NCBI GenBank assembly: GCA_020723345.1
Contig: DYJA01000031.1
Location: forward strand, 1 to 63,234
DNA length: 63,234 bases
From: Candidatus Aquidulcis sp.
GTDB taxonomy: Bacteria > Chloroflexota > Anaerolineae > UBA4142
Direction of reading: 5' to 3'
Numbering within the stretch: position 1 is the stretch's first letter; every line of letters begins with the position of its first letter. Shown one piece after another: positions 16,991 through 24,767 of this stretch. The notes under the pieces were generated by a model, which ran no database searches, was not told the DNA's origin, and was given only the letters and a program-made list of their open reading frames with translations. A program made the position numbers and the translations under genes.

Positions 16991-17836
16991 ATGAGTGCAG
17001 GACTCAAATTCAAGCCAAGGATCTTGGGCTTTGTATGCCATTGGTGAGGATACGGCGCGGCTGACTTGGCTGGAGTTTCCAGACTACAATATACAACTGA
17101 AATCAGACTTGTGCGCGTCATGTGTTCCGGTAGAGTTGACCTGGATTATTTGCTCCGGGCTTTCTCAAATGGAATGGATGGGGTGTTCGTTGGCGGCTGC
17201 CGCTTGAATGAATGTAATTACATCACCCATGGAAACTACGATGCGCTGAACACGGTCCTTCTATGCAAAAGAATCATGGAACACATCGGGCTGACCCCGG
17301 AGAGATTGAAGGTTCAGTTCATGTCCTCGGCTGAAGGAATTCTTTTTGCCGATGTGATGAATGAGTTTGGCAACAAGGTGAAAGGGCTGGGACCGCTTGG
17401 CAAGGGTGAAGGAATCGACCCAGGCGAATTGAGATCCAGACTCGCAGAAATTAGAAGACTCGTTCCGTACATCAAGCGAGTGAACCAGGAGAAACTGGCG
17501 TCCCGGCTTGGAAATCCAGAAGCATACGACGGGCTGTTCACCAAAGACGAAATAGACAGATTTTTCCGTGAGGTCATCTCGTACTATATCGTCCCGGAAA
17601 AATGCCAGGCGTGTCTTATTTGCGCCAGGCGATGTCCGGTAGATGCGATTATCAGCGCCAAGAGCATGGTCCACGTGATCGAGCAAGAGAAATGCACGAG
17701 ATGCGGAACGTGCATCGAAGTATGCCCCGCTCGATTCGGCGCGGTGACGACGATCTCTGGCGCGCCTGTTCCTCCTCCACTTGCTGAAGACAAAAGGACG
17801 ATCGTCAGAAAGAGCAAAGAAAATGTCGCCAGTTAG
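16991..17836 (+). CDS. bamF: BamF, MvhD-like subunit with selenocysteine and ferredoxin domain
   Basis: 281 residues if UGA 17045-17047 is read as selenocysteine (residue 19). The N-terminal part is MvhD-like: FVCHW-U-GYGAADLAGVSRLQ, then VMCSGRVD near residue 41 and GGCRLNECNYI near residue 63. The equivalent motif in the paralogue at 27820 is CNWC. The C-terminal part adds two 4Fe-4S motifs, CQACLICARRCP (about residues 205-216) and CTRCGTCIEVCP (about 236-247). Starting at the ATG after the UGA (17066) would delete the cluster motif and is rejected. BamF of Geobacter is reported as a selenoprotein, so this agrees with the family. MvhD links HdrA to an electron donor enzyme. Overlaps the next gene by 14 nt. 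Confidence 0.88.
17045..17082 (+). promoter_or_regulatory. UGA selenocysteine codon and SECIS hairpin of bamF
   Basis: UGA at 17045-17047. A perfect 5-bp stem CTGGA (17070-17074) / TCCAG (17078-17082) holds the loop GUU, 28 bases after the UGA. Short, but it has GU at the start of the loop and is correctly spaced. Confidence 0.65.
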
Positions 17837-19844
17837 CGCAACCTATTGGGGCGTACCTGGGTTTTTCATATTCTGGGGCTTGTTCGCGATTGCCTTCGGT
17901 TTGTTTCTGCGAAGGTTCTATTTCCTTTTTCGCCTTGTTCGTCTGGGCAAACCGGAGAATCGGTTCGACAGAATCGGACAGAGAATCACATCCACGCTAG
18001 CGGTGATCGCTTCGCAAGGGTGTTCCTTGAAGAGCGTCAGCCGCACCGACATCGCGGGAATCGGGCACGCGTGGATGTTCTGGGGTTTCGGCTTTTTCCT
18101 CGTCGGCTACATTGTCTTCGTCGGTCTAGAGGGCGGTCTGGGTCTTTCCATACCGTCTGCCTTCGAGAGAGTCTACTTGTCGATCCTGGACATCGTTGCT
18201 TTGTTTGTTGTCGCAGCCATCAGCGTGGCTGTGGTCAAGCGTTACATCACAAGACCGGCGCGACTGGAAAGGAAGCAGAGGCGCAAAGAAAAAATTATCA
18301 TGGTCTCGCTTTTTACTGCGATGACTAGTTTGATGATGCTGCATTACTGTGTGGAGGGCTTGAGATATGCCGCCTACAATCTTTCATCCGCGCCTCCAAT
18401 CGGAGGTGTTCTGGCTAGTTTTCTGACTAGCACAGGTTCATCCTCGGCGACATTGTTGGGAACATACAACGCGATTTGGTGGCTCAACTACGTCCTACTC
18501 CTTGGCGCGCTGGTTTACACTCCACATTCAGAGCACCTGCATCCTCTTTTCTCTCCCGCCAATATTCTCTTCAAATCGCTGGGACCAAAAATGGCGCTTG
18601 AGCCAATCCCTCCCGAAGAGCACGCACAGGAATCTTTCGGCGTATCGAAGATTCCGGACTTTACCCAGAAGCAATTGCTCGATCTCCTCGCTTGTACGTG
18701 GTGTGGTCGATGCCAAGCCAATTGTCCCGCGAATCTGACTGGCAAGTCGCTCTCGCCCAGAGAGATGATTCTGAATTTGAAAGAGCATCTGCTCGATGTA
18801 GGTCCTGAATTGCTTGCCGGTAAGGCAGATGCCGATTCGATGATCGGCAGTGTGGTCACCGAGGATGAAATTTGGGCTTGCACCACCTGCGGCGCGTGCC
18901 AAGAGGTATGCCCGGTCAACATCGAACACGTTCACAAGATAATCGACCTGCGGCGAAATTTGGTGCTGACGCAAAACAAGATGCCGGAGAGCGCGCAGTT
19001 GATGCTGCGGAATATGCAGTCGAGGGGACACCCGTGGGCTGGAATCCAATCGCTGCGGCTACGGGGCGACTGGACAAGCGATCAGGAACTCAAAGTATTG
19101 TCTGACGGCGATACCGCCGATACATTGTTCTGGGTCGGCTGCACGGGCGCGCTCGTCGAGCGAAACGTACAAGCGACGCTTGCGATGACGCGGGTACTGA
19201 AAGCGGCGAGCGTTGATTTCGCGGTCTTGGGCGAAACCGAAACGTGTTGCGGCGACCCGGCGCGCAGAGCCGGATACGAGTTCCAGTTCCAAATGATGGC
19301 AGAGCAAAATATCGAGGTATTCAAGAGTCACAATATTAAAGAGATTATCACCTCCTGTCCTCACTGCTATAATACGATCAAGAACGAGTACCCCAGGTTC
19401 GGCGGCGATTTCAAGGTAGTTCACTCAACCCAGTTCATTGCTGATTTAATCGCGCAAGGCAAATTGAAACTGACCAAGGATCTGAAATCCAGACTCACCT
19501 ATCACGACCCCTGCTACTTGGGGCGCTACAACGACGTTTATCAGGAGCCGCGCCAAATATTGCAGGCGATCCCGAACACAACACTTGTGGAAATGGAACG
19601 CTCGCGAAACAAGGGCTTGTGCTGCGGCGCGGGCGGCGGACATACGTGGATCGAAGAACAGCCCGGGACGACCAAGATTAATCAACTGCGCCTCCAAGAT
19701 GCTCTCGGCACCGGCGCGGCGCAAGTGGTGACCGCGTGCCCGTATTGTTTGCAGATGTTCGAGGAGAGCATCGAACACAAAGATAAAAAGGACTCGCTGA
19801 AAGTACAAGACCTTGCCGAAATCGTTGAAGCGGCGATGCGGTAG
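17823..19844 (+). CDS. membrane Fe-S ETF:(mena)quinone oxidoreductase, EMO type
   Basis: 673-residue fusion of a NarI-like membrane domain (five or six hydrophobic segments in residues 1-235, e.g. WGVPGFFIFWGLFAIAFGLF and AWMFWGFGFFLVGYIVFVG) with two 4Fe-4S motifs (CTWCGRCQANCP near 292, CTTCGACQEVCP near 352) and two CCG domains (CCGDPARR and [25 protein letters not shown] and ACPYC). This architecture belongs to the ETF:methylmenaquinone oxidoreductase described in Geobacter. The directly following etfB and etfA support that role: electrons from acyl-CoA dehydrogenases go through ETF to quinone. It starts inside the bamF 3' end, so it is cotranscribed with the reductase genes. DsrM/HdrDE-like proteins are the alternative. 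Confidence 0.82.
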   Translation: MSPVSATYWGVPGFFIFWGLFAIAFGLFLRRFYFLFRLVRLGKPENRFDRIGQRITSTLAVIASQGCSLKSVSRTDIAGIGHAWMFWGFGFFLVGYIVFVGLEGGLGLSIPSAFERVYLSILDIVALFVVAAISVAVVKRYITRPARLERKQRRKEKIIMVSLFTAMTSLMMLHYCVEGLRYAAYNLSSAPPIGGVLASFLTSTGSSSATLLGTYNAIWWLNYVLLLGALVYTPHSEHLHPLFSPANILFKSLGPKMALEPIPPEEHAQESFGVSKIPDFTQKQLLDLLACTWCGRCQANCPANLTGKSLSPREMILNLKEHLLDVGPELLAGKADADSMIGSVVTEDEIWACTTCGACQEVCPVNIEHVHKIIDLRRNLVLTQNKMPESAQLMLRNMQSRGHPWAGIQSLRLRGDWTSDQELKVLSDGDTADTLFWVGCTGALVERNVQATLAMTRVLKAASVDFAVLGETETCCGDPARRAGYEFQFQMMAEQNIEVFKSHNIKEIITSCPHCYNTIKNEYPRFGGDFKVVHSTQFIADLIAQGKLKLTKDLKSRLTYHDPCYLGRYNDVYQEPRQILQAIPNTTLVEMERSRNKGLCCGAGGGHTWIEEQPGTTKINQLRLQDALGTGAAQVVTACPYCLQMFEESIEHKDKKDSLKVQDLAEIVEAAMR

Positions 19845-19892
19845 GACAAATCCTGCCCTGAGTAACGCCGAAGGGTTGCAAATTTGTCCAAC
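19845..19892. repeat. dispersed intergenic repeat before etfB
   Basis: Short element with the inverted halves GGACAAATCCTGCCCT and GCAAATTTGTCC framing AACGCCGAAGG. GGACAAAT/ATTTGTCC pairs as an 8-bp stem. It has the look of a mobile palindromic element rather than a terminator because no T tract follows. Confidence 0.5.
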
Positions 19893-19905
19893 ACAAGGGA
19901 GCAGC

Positions 19906-20700
19906 ATGAATACAATCGTCTGTGTCAAACAAGTCCTTGACCCCGAGATACCGCCAGCCAAATTCAAGATTGACGCTGAGGCGAAACAGGTTATTCCTCC
20001 CGCGGGAGTGCCGCCCGTGATCAGCGTCTACGATGAACGCGCGGTTGAGGCAGCCCTTCGGCTAAAAGATAAACACAAAGGGAAAATCACAGCGCTCAGC
20101 ATGGGATCGGAGAAAGCGGCGGACGTGATCAAGCACGCCATAGCGCTCGGCGCCGACGATGGATTTGTGCTTCAAGATGCCGCGTTCGAAAACCTGGATT
20201 CTTTTGGCACGGCGTATGTTTTGGCGAAAGCGATCCAGAAAATCGGCGAGTACGATCTGGTTCTGTGCGGCAGACAAGCCGCGGACTGGGGCGCGGGTGA
20301 GGTTGGCTCGATTCTCGCCGAAATCCTCGGCATCCCTGTGATAACGCTCGCATCTGAGATTCAAGCACAGGACAAGACGCTCAGGGTCAAGCGGATTGTG
20401 AGCGATGGCTTTGAAGTGTTGGAAGCGCCGATGCCATGCCTAATCACGGTGGGCAGCGAAATTGGTTTGCCGCGTCTCCCCGCGGGACCGCGCCTCATGA
20501 TGGCGCGCAAAAAGGTGATTCCGATTTGGAGAGCGCAGGATATTGGGGCAGAGCCCACCAAGTTGGACAAGCAAAACGCGCACACCGAGGTCATCGGTCT
20601 CTCCGTGCCGACGCGCAAGACCGAGTGCGAAATGATTACCGGGGCAACTCCTGCCGATGCCGCCGCCCATCTAGCCGCCAAACTTAGCAAGCTGATTTGA
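19906..20700 (+). CDS. etfB: electron-transfer flavoprotein beta subunit (second ETF)
   Basis: 264-residue EtfB starting MNTIVCVKQVLDPEIPP, with YDERAVEAALRLKD near residue 43, HAIALGADDGFVL near residue 79 and the signature GRQAADWGAGEVG near residue 123. ATG at 19906 follows AAGGGAGC. The RQAADWGAGEVG signature differs from the DNYSGQ version in the FixA at 1208-1990, so this is a canonical-type ETF beta. It pairs with etfA at 20838 and with the EMO-type quinone reductase upstream. Likely soluble electron carrier between acyl-CoA dehydrogenases and the membrane. Confidence 0.9.
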   Translation: MNTIVCVKQVLDPEIPPAKFKIDAEAKQVIPPAGVPPVISVYDERAVEAALRLKDKHKGKITALSMGSEKAADVIKHAIALGADDGFVLQDAAFENLDSFGTAYVLAKAIQKIGEYDLVLCGRQAADWGAGEVGSILAEILGIPVITLASEIQAQDKTLRVKRIVSDGFEVLEAPMPCLITVGSEIGLPRLPAGPRLMMARKKVIPIWRAQDIGAEPTKLDKQNAHTEVIGLSVPTRKTECEMITGATPADAAAHLAAKLSKLI

Positions 20701-20830
20701 TCACTTGTCATTGCGAGCGGAGCGAAGCAATCCCCGGCACGCGACTTGAGATTGCTTCGTCGCAATCCTTCGCCTGCGCAACAAAAACCGCTGCTCCGCT
20801 CAGGATGCTCCTCGCAATGACACTGGGAGG
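20701..20830. repeat. dispersed intergenic repeat, copy 2
   Basis: Shares CGAAGCAATCCCC (20723-20735) and CTCGCAATGACAC (20811-20823) with the left-edge copy at 61-169, and TCCGCTCAGGATGC (20795-20808) with the insert in fixC. Internal inverted words ATTGCGAG/CTCGCAAT (20710-20717 and 20811-20818) define the two ends. Confidence 0.65.
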
Positions 20831-20837
20831 ATCTGCA

Positions 20838-21839
20838 ATGGATAATCGCAAGGGCATTTTGGTTTGTGGCGAGTTCGCCGAAGCGAAATTAGCGCCAATC
20901 ACGATTGAACTACTTGGACTCGGAAGAAAACTCGCGAACGAACTGGGTGAACCATTAAGCGTTCTATTGATGGGCAGCAAAGCCAGTGGCTTGACCCAGG
21001 AAACAATCGCGTTTGGCGCGGACAACGTGTATGTGGCGGACGACGCGCTCCTGGATCAGTACAACTCCGATGGCTACACTCAGATCGCGGCTAACCTTTG
21101 CCAGCAGGCGCTACCTTCGATTGTGCTCCTGGGTCATACGGATGTCGGTATGGATTTGGCGCCGCGACTCAATGCCCGCTTGGGCGGTGGACTTGCAATG
21201 GACTGCCTCGCGTTATCCATCGACCCGGCGACCCAACTCCTTGCCTCGACGCGTCCTGTCTTTGGAGGCAACGCCCACGCCACGATGCTCGCCAAGTCTG
21301 CGCGACCTCAAATGGCTACTGTAAGACCGAAAACAATGCCGCCCGCCGCGCGCGATGACTCGCGGCAAGGTCAGGTTCTGCCGGTCGAAGGCAAGGTCGA
21401 TCCTTCGGCAATTAAAGTCAAAGTTGTCGAGCGGACAAAAGAGCAAGTGGAAGGCGTGAAACTCGAAGACGCCGAAGTGGTCGTCAGCGGTGGGCGCGGC
21501 ATTGGCGGCGCGCAAAACTTTGCGATGCTCCGCGAGCTCGCCAATGTGTTGGGTGGCGCGGTCGGGGCGACGCGACCCGCGTGTGACGAAGGTTGGGTGC
21601 CGGTGCGGCTCCAGGTAGGTCAAAGCGGAAAAGTTGTCAGCCCGAAACTTTACATCGCCGTTGCGCTCTCAGGCGCGATGGCGCATATCGCTGGGTGTTT
21701 GGGATCGAAAGTAATTGTCGCGATCAACAAGGACAAGGACGCGAATATTTTCAACGTTGCGCACTTTGGTATCGTCGGGGACTATAAAGAAATCTTGCCG
21801 GCGCTGACCGCGAAACTAAGAGAGCTCAAATCGGGGTGA
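20838..21839 (+). CDS. etfA: electron-transfer flavoprotein alpha subunit (second ETF)
   Basis: 333-residue EtfA. The C-terminal FAD domain is clear: [14 protein letters not shown] near residue 215, [12 protein letters not shown] near residue 244, [12 protein letters not shown] near residue 278 and [17 protein letters not shown] near residue 297. ATG at 20838 is preceded by GGGAGG. The frame is open back to 20697, but that stretch is the intergenic repeat and is not coding. Partner of etfB and the EMO-type protein. Confidence 0.9.
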   Translation: MDNRKGILVCGEFAEAKLAPITIELLGLGRKLANELGEPLSVLLMGSKASGLTQETIAFGADNVYVADDALLDQYNSDGYTQIAANLCQQALPSIVLLGHTDVGMDLAPRLNARLGGGLAMDCLALSIDPATQLLASTRPVFGGNAHATMLAKSARPQMATVRPKTMPPAARDDSRQGQVLPVEGKVDPSAIKVKVVERTKEQVEGVKLEDAEVVVSGGRGIGGAQNFAMLRELANVLGGAVGATRPACDEGWVPVRLQVGQSGKVVSPKLYIAVALSGAMAHIAGCLGSKVIVAINKDKDANIFNVAHFGIVGDYKEILPALTAKLRELKSG

Positions 21840-21915
21840 TCGATTGCAAGTGTGGAAATAGTGATGAATTCGCCATTCAAGTCACCGTACGAGAGGTGAC
21901 ACACAAGGAGGAAAA

Positions 21916-22140
21916 ATGACAGAGACCCAAGCGAGCAGCAAGAAGGGAGAACGCATCGGCGAAGTGCGGTGTCAGAACTGCTTTGAGCGTTTCTCGCCGG
22001 CGTTGGGGGCAGACAAGGCGCTGTGCCCTGCCTGTGGGTTTGAGTGGTTAATCTCGTGGTCAGGCACGCTCGCCAAGATCAGAAAGCCAGTGTGGGAGTC
22101 CTGGGAACGTCAACTGGCTCAAGTATCCAAGAAAGGATAA
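21916..22140 (+). CDS. small zinc-ribbon protein of unknown function
   Basis: 74-residue protein with a strong Shine-Dalgarno (AAGGAGG) before ATG 21916. Two CxxC knuckles, CQNC near residue 20 and CPAC near residue 37, form a zinc ribbon or rubredoxin-like fold; the rest is basic with two Trp-rich helices. I do not recognise a family. It sits between etfA and the second AOR gene. It may be an assembly factor, a small electron carrier or a regulator. A hairpin GTCACC/GGTGAC (21881-21900) lies just upstream. Confidence 0.7.
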   Translation: MTETQASSKKGERIGEVRCQNCFERFSPALGADKALCPACGFEWLISWSGTLAKIRKPVWESWERQLAQVSKKG

Positions 22141-22151
22141 AGGAGCCGCGC

Positions 22152-22220
22152 ATGGCGAATAGAAAGGACTCGACGCAGACAAGCCCCCAACAATCTAAAA
22201 TCTTAAAATCTGAAATCTGA
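22152..22220 (+). CDS. possible 22-residue small ORF
   Basis: ATG 22152 has GGAG six to nine bases upstream and opens a 22-codon frame ending in a run of AAATCT words (SKILKSEI). It could be a leader peptide before the AOR gene, or the start of a gene cut off when the repeat inserted. The protein has no recognisable features. Confidence 0.25.
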   Translation: MANRKDSTQTSPQQSKILKSEI

Positions 22221-22240
22221 AATTCTCCGGGGAGGTATCG

Positions 22241-24145
22241 ATGGCACTCAATCGAAAAATTGCGTACGTCAACCTGACGACAGGCGAGATCAAGACCGCC
22301 CCAATCCCGGTCGAGATGCGCCAGTTGTATCTTGGTGGGCGCGGGCTAGACATGTATCTGCTGTACAACCACCTCAAGCCGGGGGTCGATGCGCTAAGCC
22401 CGGACAACGTGCTGACGGTGAGCGCGGGTTTGCTCGTCGGCACGCCGGCGTCGGCTTCGGCGCGGACGCACGTTGGCGCCAAGTCGCCGCTTACGGGTTT
22501 TGTCGGCAGCTCTAACATGGGTGGCTTTTTCGCGCCCGAACTACGGTTTGCCGGATTTGATCACCTGGTAGTGAAAGGGAAAGCCCCAAGCCCGGTGTAC
22601 CTTTGGGTTCACGACGGCGAGATCGAGATTCGCGACGGCTCGAAATTGTGGGGCGAGGATGTGCCCACGACCCAGGATCTCATCCGCGAGGAGTTGGGCG
22701 ATCCGGAGATCAAGGCATTGTGCATCGGCATCGGCGGGGAGAATCTGGTGCGCTATGCTAACGTAATGACCGGTATCAAGAATGCCGCAGGGCGCTCCGG
22801 AACGGGTGCCGTGATGGGTTCGAAGAATCTCAAGGCGATTGCCGCGCGGGGAACGCAGGACATCGCGATCCGTTTCCCCAAGGAGGCGCTGGAGTACAAC
22901 GCCAAACTTCTTGAGCATATCGGCTCGACCAAGTTCGCGCAGATCATGCAAAAATGGGGCACCATGTTCATCTATGGCGTCACCAACACCACCGGACTGG
23001 TACGCAATCGGAATTTTCAGTCGAACCAGCAGGTTGGCGGGAACATCGAGTGTGAGCACATCGAGGAACATGCGCTCGGCACCGAGGGCTGCTACGGCTG
23101 CATCATTCATTGTCGCCACAAGTACATGATCCGCAAGGGACCCTACGCCGGAACCTATGCGGAGGGTCCAGAGTACACCAGCCAGGGCGCGTTCGGCATG
23201 GAGGTCGGCTGCAACAACTTTGAGACGGTTCTGATCGGTAACCATCTGGTCAACAAGTATGGGATCGACACGCTCGAAACCGGCAGCATAATCGCCTGGG
23301 CGATGGAATTGTACGAGAAAGGCATCCTGACGGACAAGGATACCGATGGTTTGAAGTTAGAGTTTGGCAACGATGAGGCAATGCTTGAGATGATCAAGCG
23401 CATCGCCGAGCGCAAGGGATTGGGCGACATCCTTGCCGAAGGTCCGTTGCGCGCGGCAAAAAAGATTGGCAAGGACGCGCTCAAGTATTGCATCCAGGTC
23501 AAAGGGATGAGCAATCTGCACTCGGACGAGCGCCCCACGCCCTCGCTCGCGTTAGGCATCGCGACGGGTTCGCGCGGCTCCGATCATCTGCGCAGCCGCC
23601 CGGCGATCGATCTGTACCACTTGCCCGAAAAAGTCCTGCGGAGCATCTACGGGGGACCCAAGCCGTACGATGGTCCGCTCTCGTCGGACTATACCTCGTA
23701 CGAGGGCAAGCCGCGGATGGTGCAGTGGCATGAGATGCTGTACGAGGCGATTGACTGCACGGGGGTGTGCAAGTTCCACTCGGTGTTTCTCAGTCCTAAT
23801 CTGATCGCGTTCGACGAGTTGTCCAAACTGATCTACCACAACACCGGGCTAGAGTTCACGCCGGAAGAAATCTGGGACATTGCGGATCGCGCGTACACGG
23901 TCGAGCGATTGTTCAACCTTCGGGAAGGGCTGACCCGCGCGGACGACTGGCTGGTGGATCGGTACTTTGACGAACCAACTCCGGTCGGTCTGCCGATCGT
24001 GCGGGGCAAGACGTTGGATCGTGCCAAGTTCAAGCAGATGGTCGATGAGTATTATTCGCTGCACGGCTGGGACGAGACGGGCGTGCCCAAGCCGGAGACG
24101 TTGAAGAAGATCGGGCTGGACCAGGAGCCGTCGCACATGTTGTAG
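22241..24145 (+). CDS. AOR-family tungsten oxidoreductase (second copy)
   Basis: 634-residue aldehyde:ferredoxin oxidoreductase family protein with a strong ribosome site (GGGGAGG). GGRGLDMYLLYNHLKP near residue 30, SNMGGFFAPELRFAGFD near residue 89 and GRSGTGAVMGSKNLKAIA near residue 183 show the pterin-binding domain. 4Fe-4S Cys are in CYGCIIHC near residue 285 and in CTGVCKF near residue 507. It is closer in motif detail to the copy at 56875 (GGRGLxMYxLY) than to BamB (GGLGTNAKILW). Followed by a ferredoxin, split HdrA, MvhD-like and formate dehydrogenase genes. Substrate unknown: an aryl-CoA or an aldehyde/acid couple. Confidence 0.85.
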   Translation: MALNRKIAYVNLTTGEIKTAPIPVEMRQLYLGGRGLDMYLLYNHLKPGVDALSPDNVLTVSAGLLVGTPASASARTHVGAKSPLTGFVGSSNMGGFFAPELRFAGFDHLVVKGKAPSPVYLWVHDGEIEIRDGSKLWGEDVPTTQDLIREELGDPEIKALCIGIGGENLVRYANVMTGIKNAAGRSGTGAVMGSKNLKAIAARGTQDIAIRFPKEALEYNAKLLEHIGSTKFAQIMQKWGTMFIYGVTNTTGLVRNRNFQSNQQVGGNIECEHIEEHALGTEGCYGCIIHCRHKYMIRKGPYAGTYAEGPEYTSQGAFGMEVGCNNFETVLIGNHLVNKYGIDTLETGSIIAWAMELYEKGILTDKDTDGLKLEFGNDEAMLEMIKRIAERKGLGDILAEGPLRAAKKIGKDALKYCIQVKGMSNLHSDERPTPSLALGIATGSRGSDHLRSRPAIDLYHLPEKVLRSIYGGPKPYDGPLSSDYTSYEGKPRMVQWHEMLYEAIDCTGVCKFHSVFLSPNLIAFDELSKLIYHNTGLEFTPEEIWDIADRAYTVERLFNLREGLTRADDWLVDRYFDEPTPVGLPIVRGKTLDRAKFKQMVDEYYSLHGWDETGVPKPETLKKIGLDQEPSHML

Positions 24146-24262
24146 GTAGGTGATTGGAAATTAGAGATTGGAGATTGGAGGTTAGAGGTTGGAGGTAGAT
24201 ACTCGACTTTTAAATTCCAATATCCAACATCTACCTTCCAACGTCCAAGATCCAACACTGGA
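24146..24262. repeat. spacer hairpin of iterated words GGAGATTGGAG and CCAACATCCAA
   Basis: The left half iterates GATTGGAGATTGGAGGTTGGAG and the right half iterates TCCAACATCTACCTTCCAACGTCC. GTTGGA-GGTAGAT pairs with ATCTACC-TTCCAAC with one bulge. No gene is seen here. Confidence 0.6.
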
Positions 24263-24269
24263 GACAATG

Positions 24270-24755
24270 ATGGAAAAAATACTCGTAGTCAATCACGAAA
24301 AATGCACGGGATGTCGGCTGTGTGAGATGGCGTGCGCGGTCAAGCACGTTGGAGCGAATAATCCGGCGCGCTCGCGCATCCACGTCGTCAAATGGCCGCG
24401 CGAGGGATTCGAGTTGCCGATGCTGTGCCAGCAGTGCGAAAAGGCGCCCTGTATCGCGGTCTGCCCCAAGAACGCGTTGTCGCGCGATTCGGCGCTGAAC
24501 CGGGTGAACCTGAACTATGATTTGTGCATCGGCTGCAAGATGTGCGTAATCGCCTGTCCGTTCGGCGGCATGGGCGTCGACATCGTGGCGCGGCAGGTGA
24601 TCAAATGCGACCAGTGCGATGGCGATCCAACCTGCGTCCGTTTCTGCAATCCGGGCGCGCTGCAGTTCGTGCCTGCCAGTTCGGTGAATCTCATCAAGAA
24701 ACGGACTGTCGGTGTGAAACTGGCAGAAGTGATGCGGAAGGCGGTTGCGGCGTAA
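24270..24755 (+). CDS. 4Fe-4S ferredoxin subunit of the second AOR module
   Basis: 161-residue protein of the DMSO-reductase-beta/polyferredoxin type. Cys groups CTGCRLCEMAC (about residues 11-21), CQQCEKAPCIAVCP (about 53-66), CIGCKMCVIACP (about 86-97) and CDQCDGDPTCVRFC (about 112-125) can bind four clusters. The second of two adjacent ATGs (24270) has the better GGAG spacing. It follows the AOR gene as bamC follows bamB and is probably its electron-transfer partner. The same pairing recurs at 58737. Confidence 0.88.
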   Translation: MEKILVVNHEKCTGCRLCEMACAVKHVGANNPARSRIHVVKWPREGFELPMLCQQCEKAPCIAVCPKNALSRDSALNRVNLNYDLCIGCKMCVIACPFGGMGVDIVARQVIKCDQCDGDPTCVRFCNPGALQFVPASSVNLIKKRTVGVKLAEVMRKAVAA

Positions 24756-24767
24756 CGGGTCTCAGCC

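Noticed and set aside
17066-17836. Start of bamF at ATG 17066
   Set aside because: It would remove the conserved CHW-U cluster motif; ATG 16991 restores homology with the MvhD-like paralogue.
22241-24145. Second AOR as another BamB
   Set aside because: Its pterin-domain motifs (GGRGLDMYLLY) and cluster region differ from BamB and agree with the third AOR, so I leave its substrate open.
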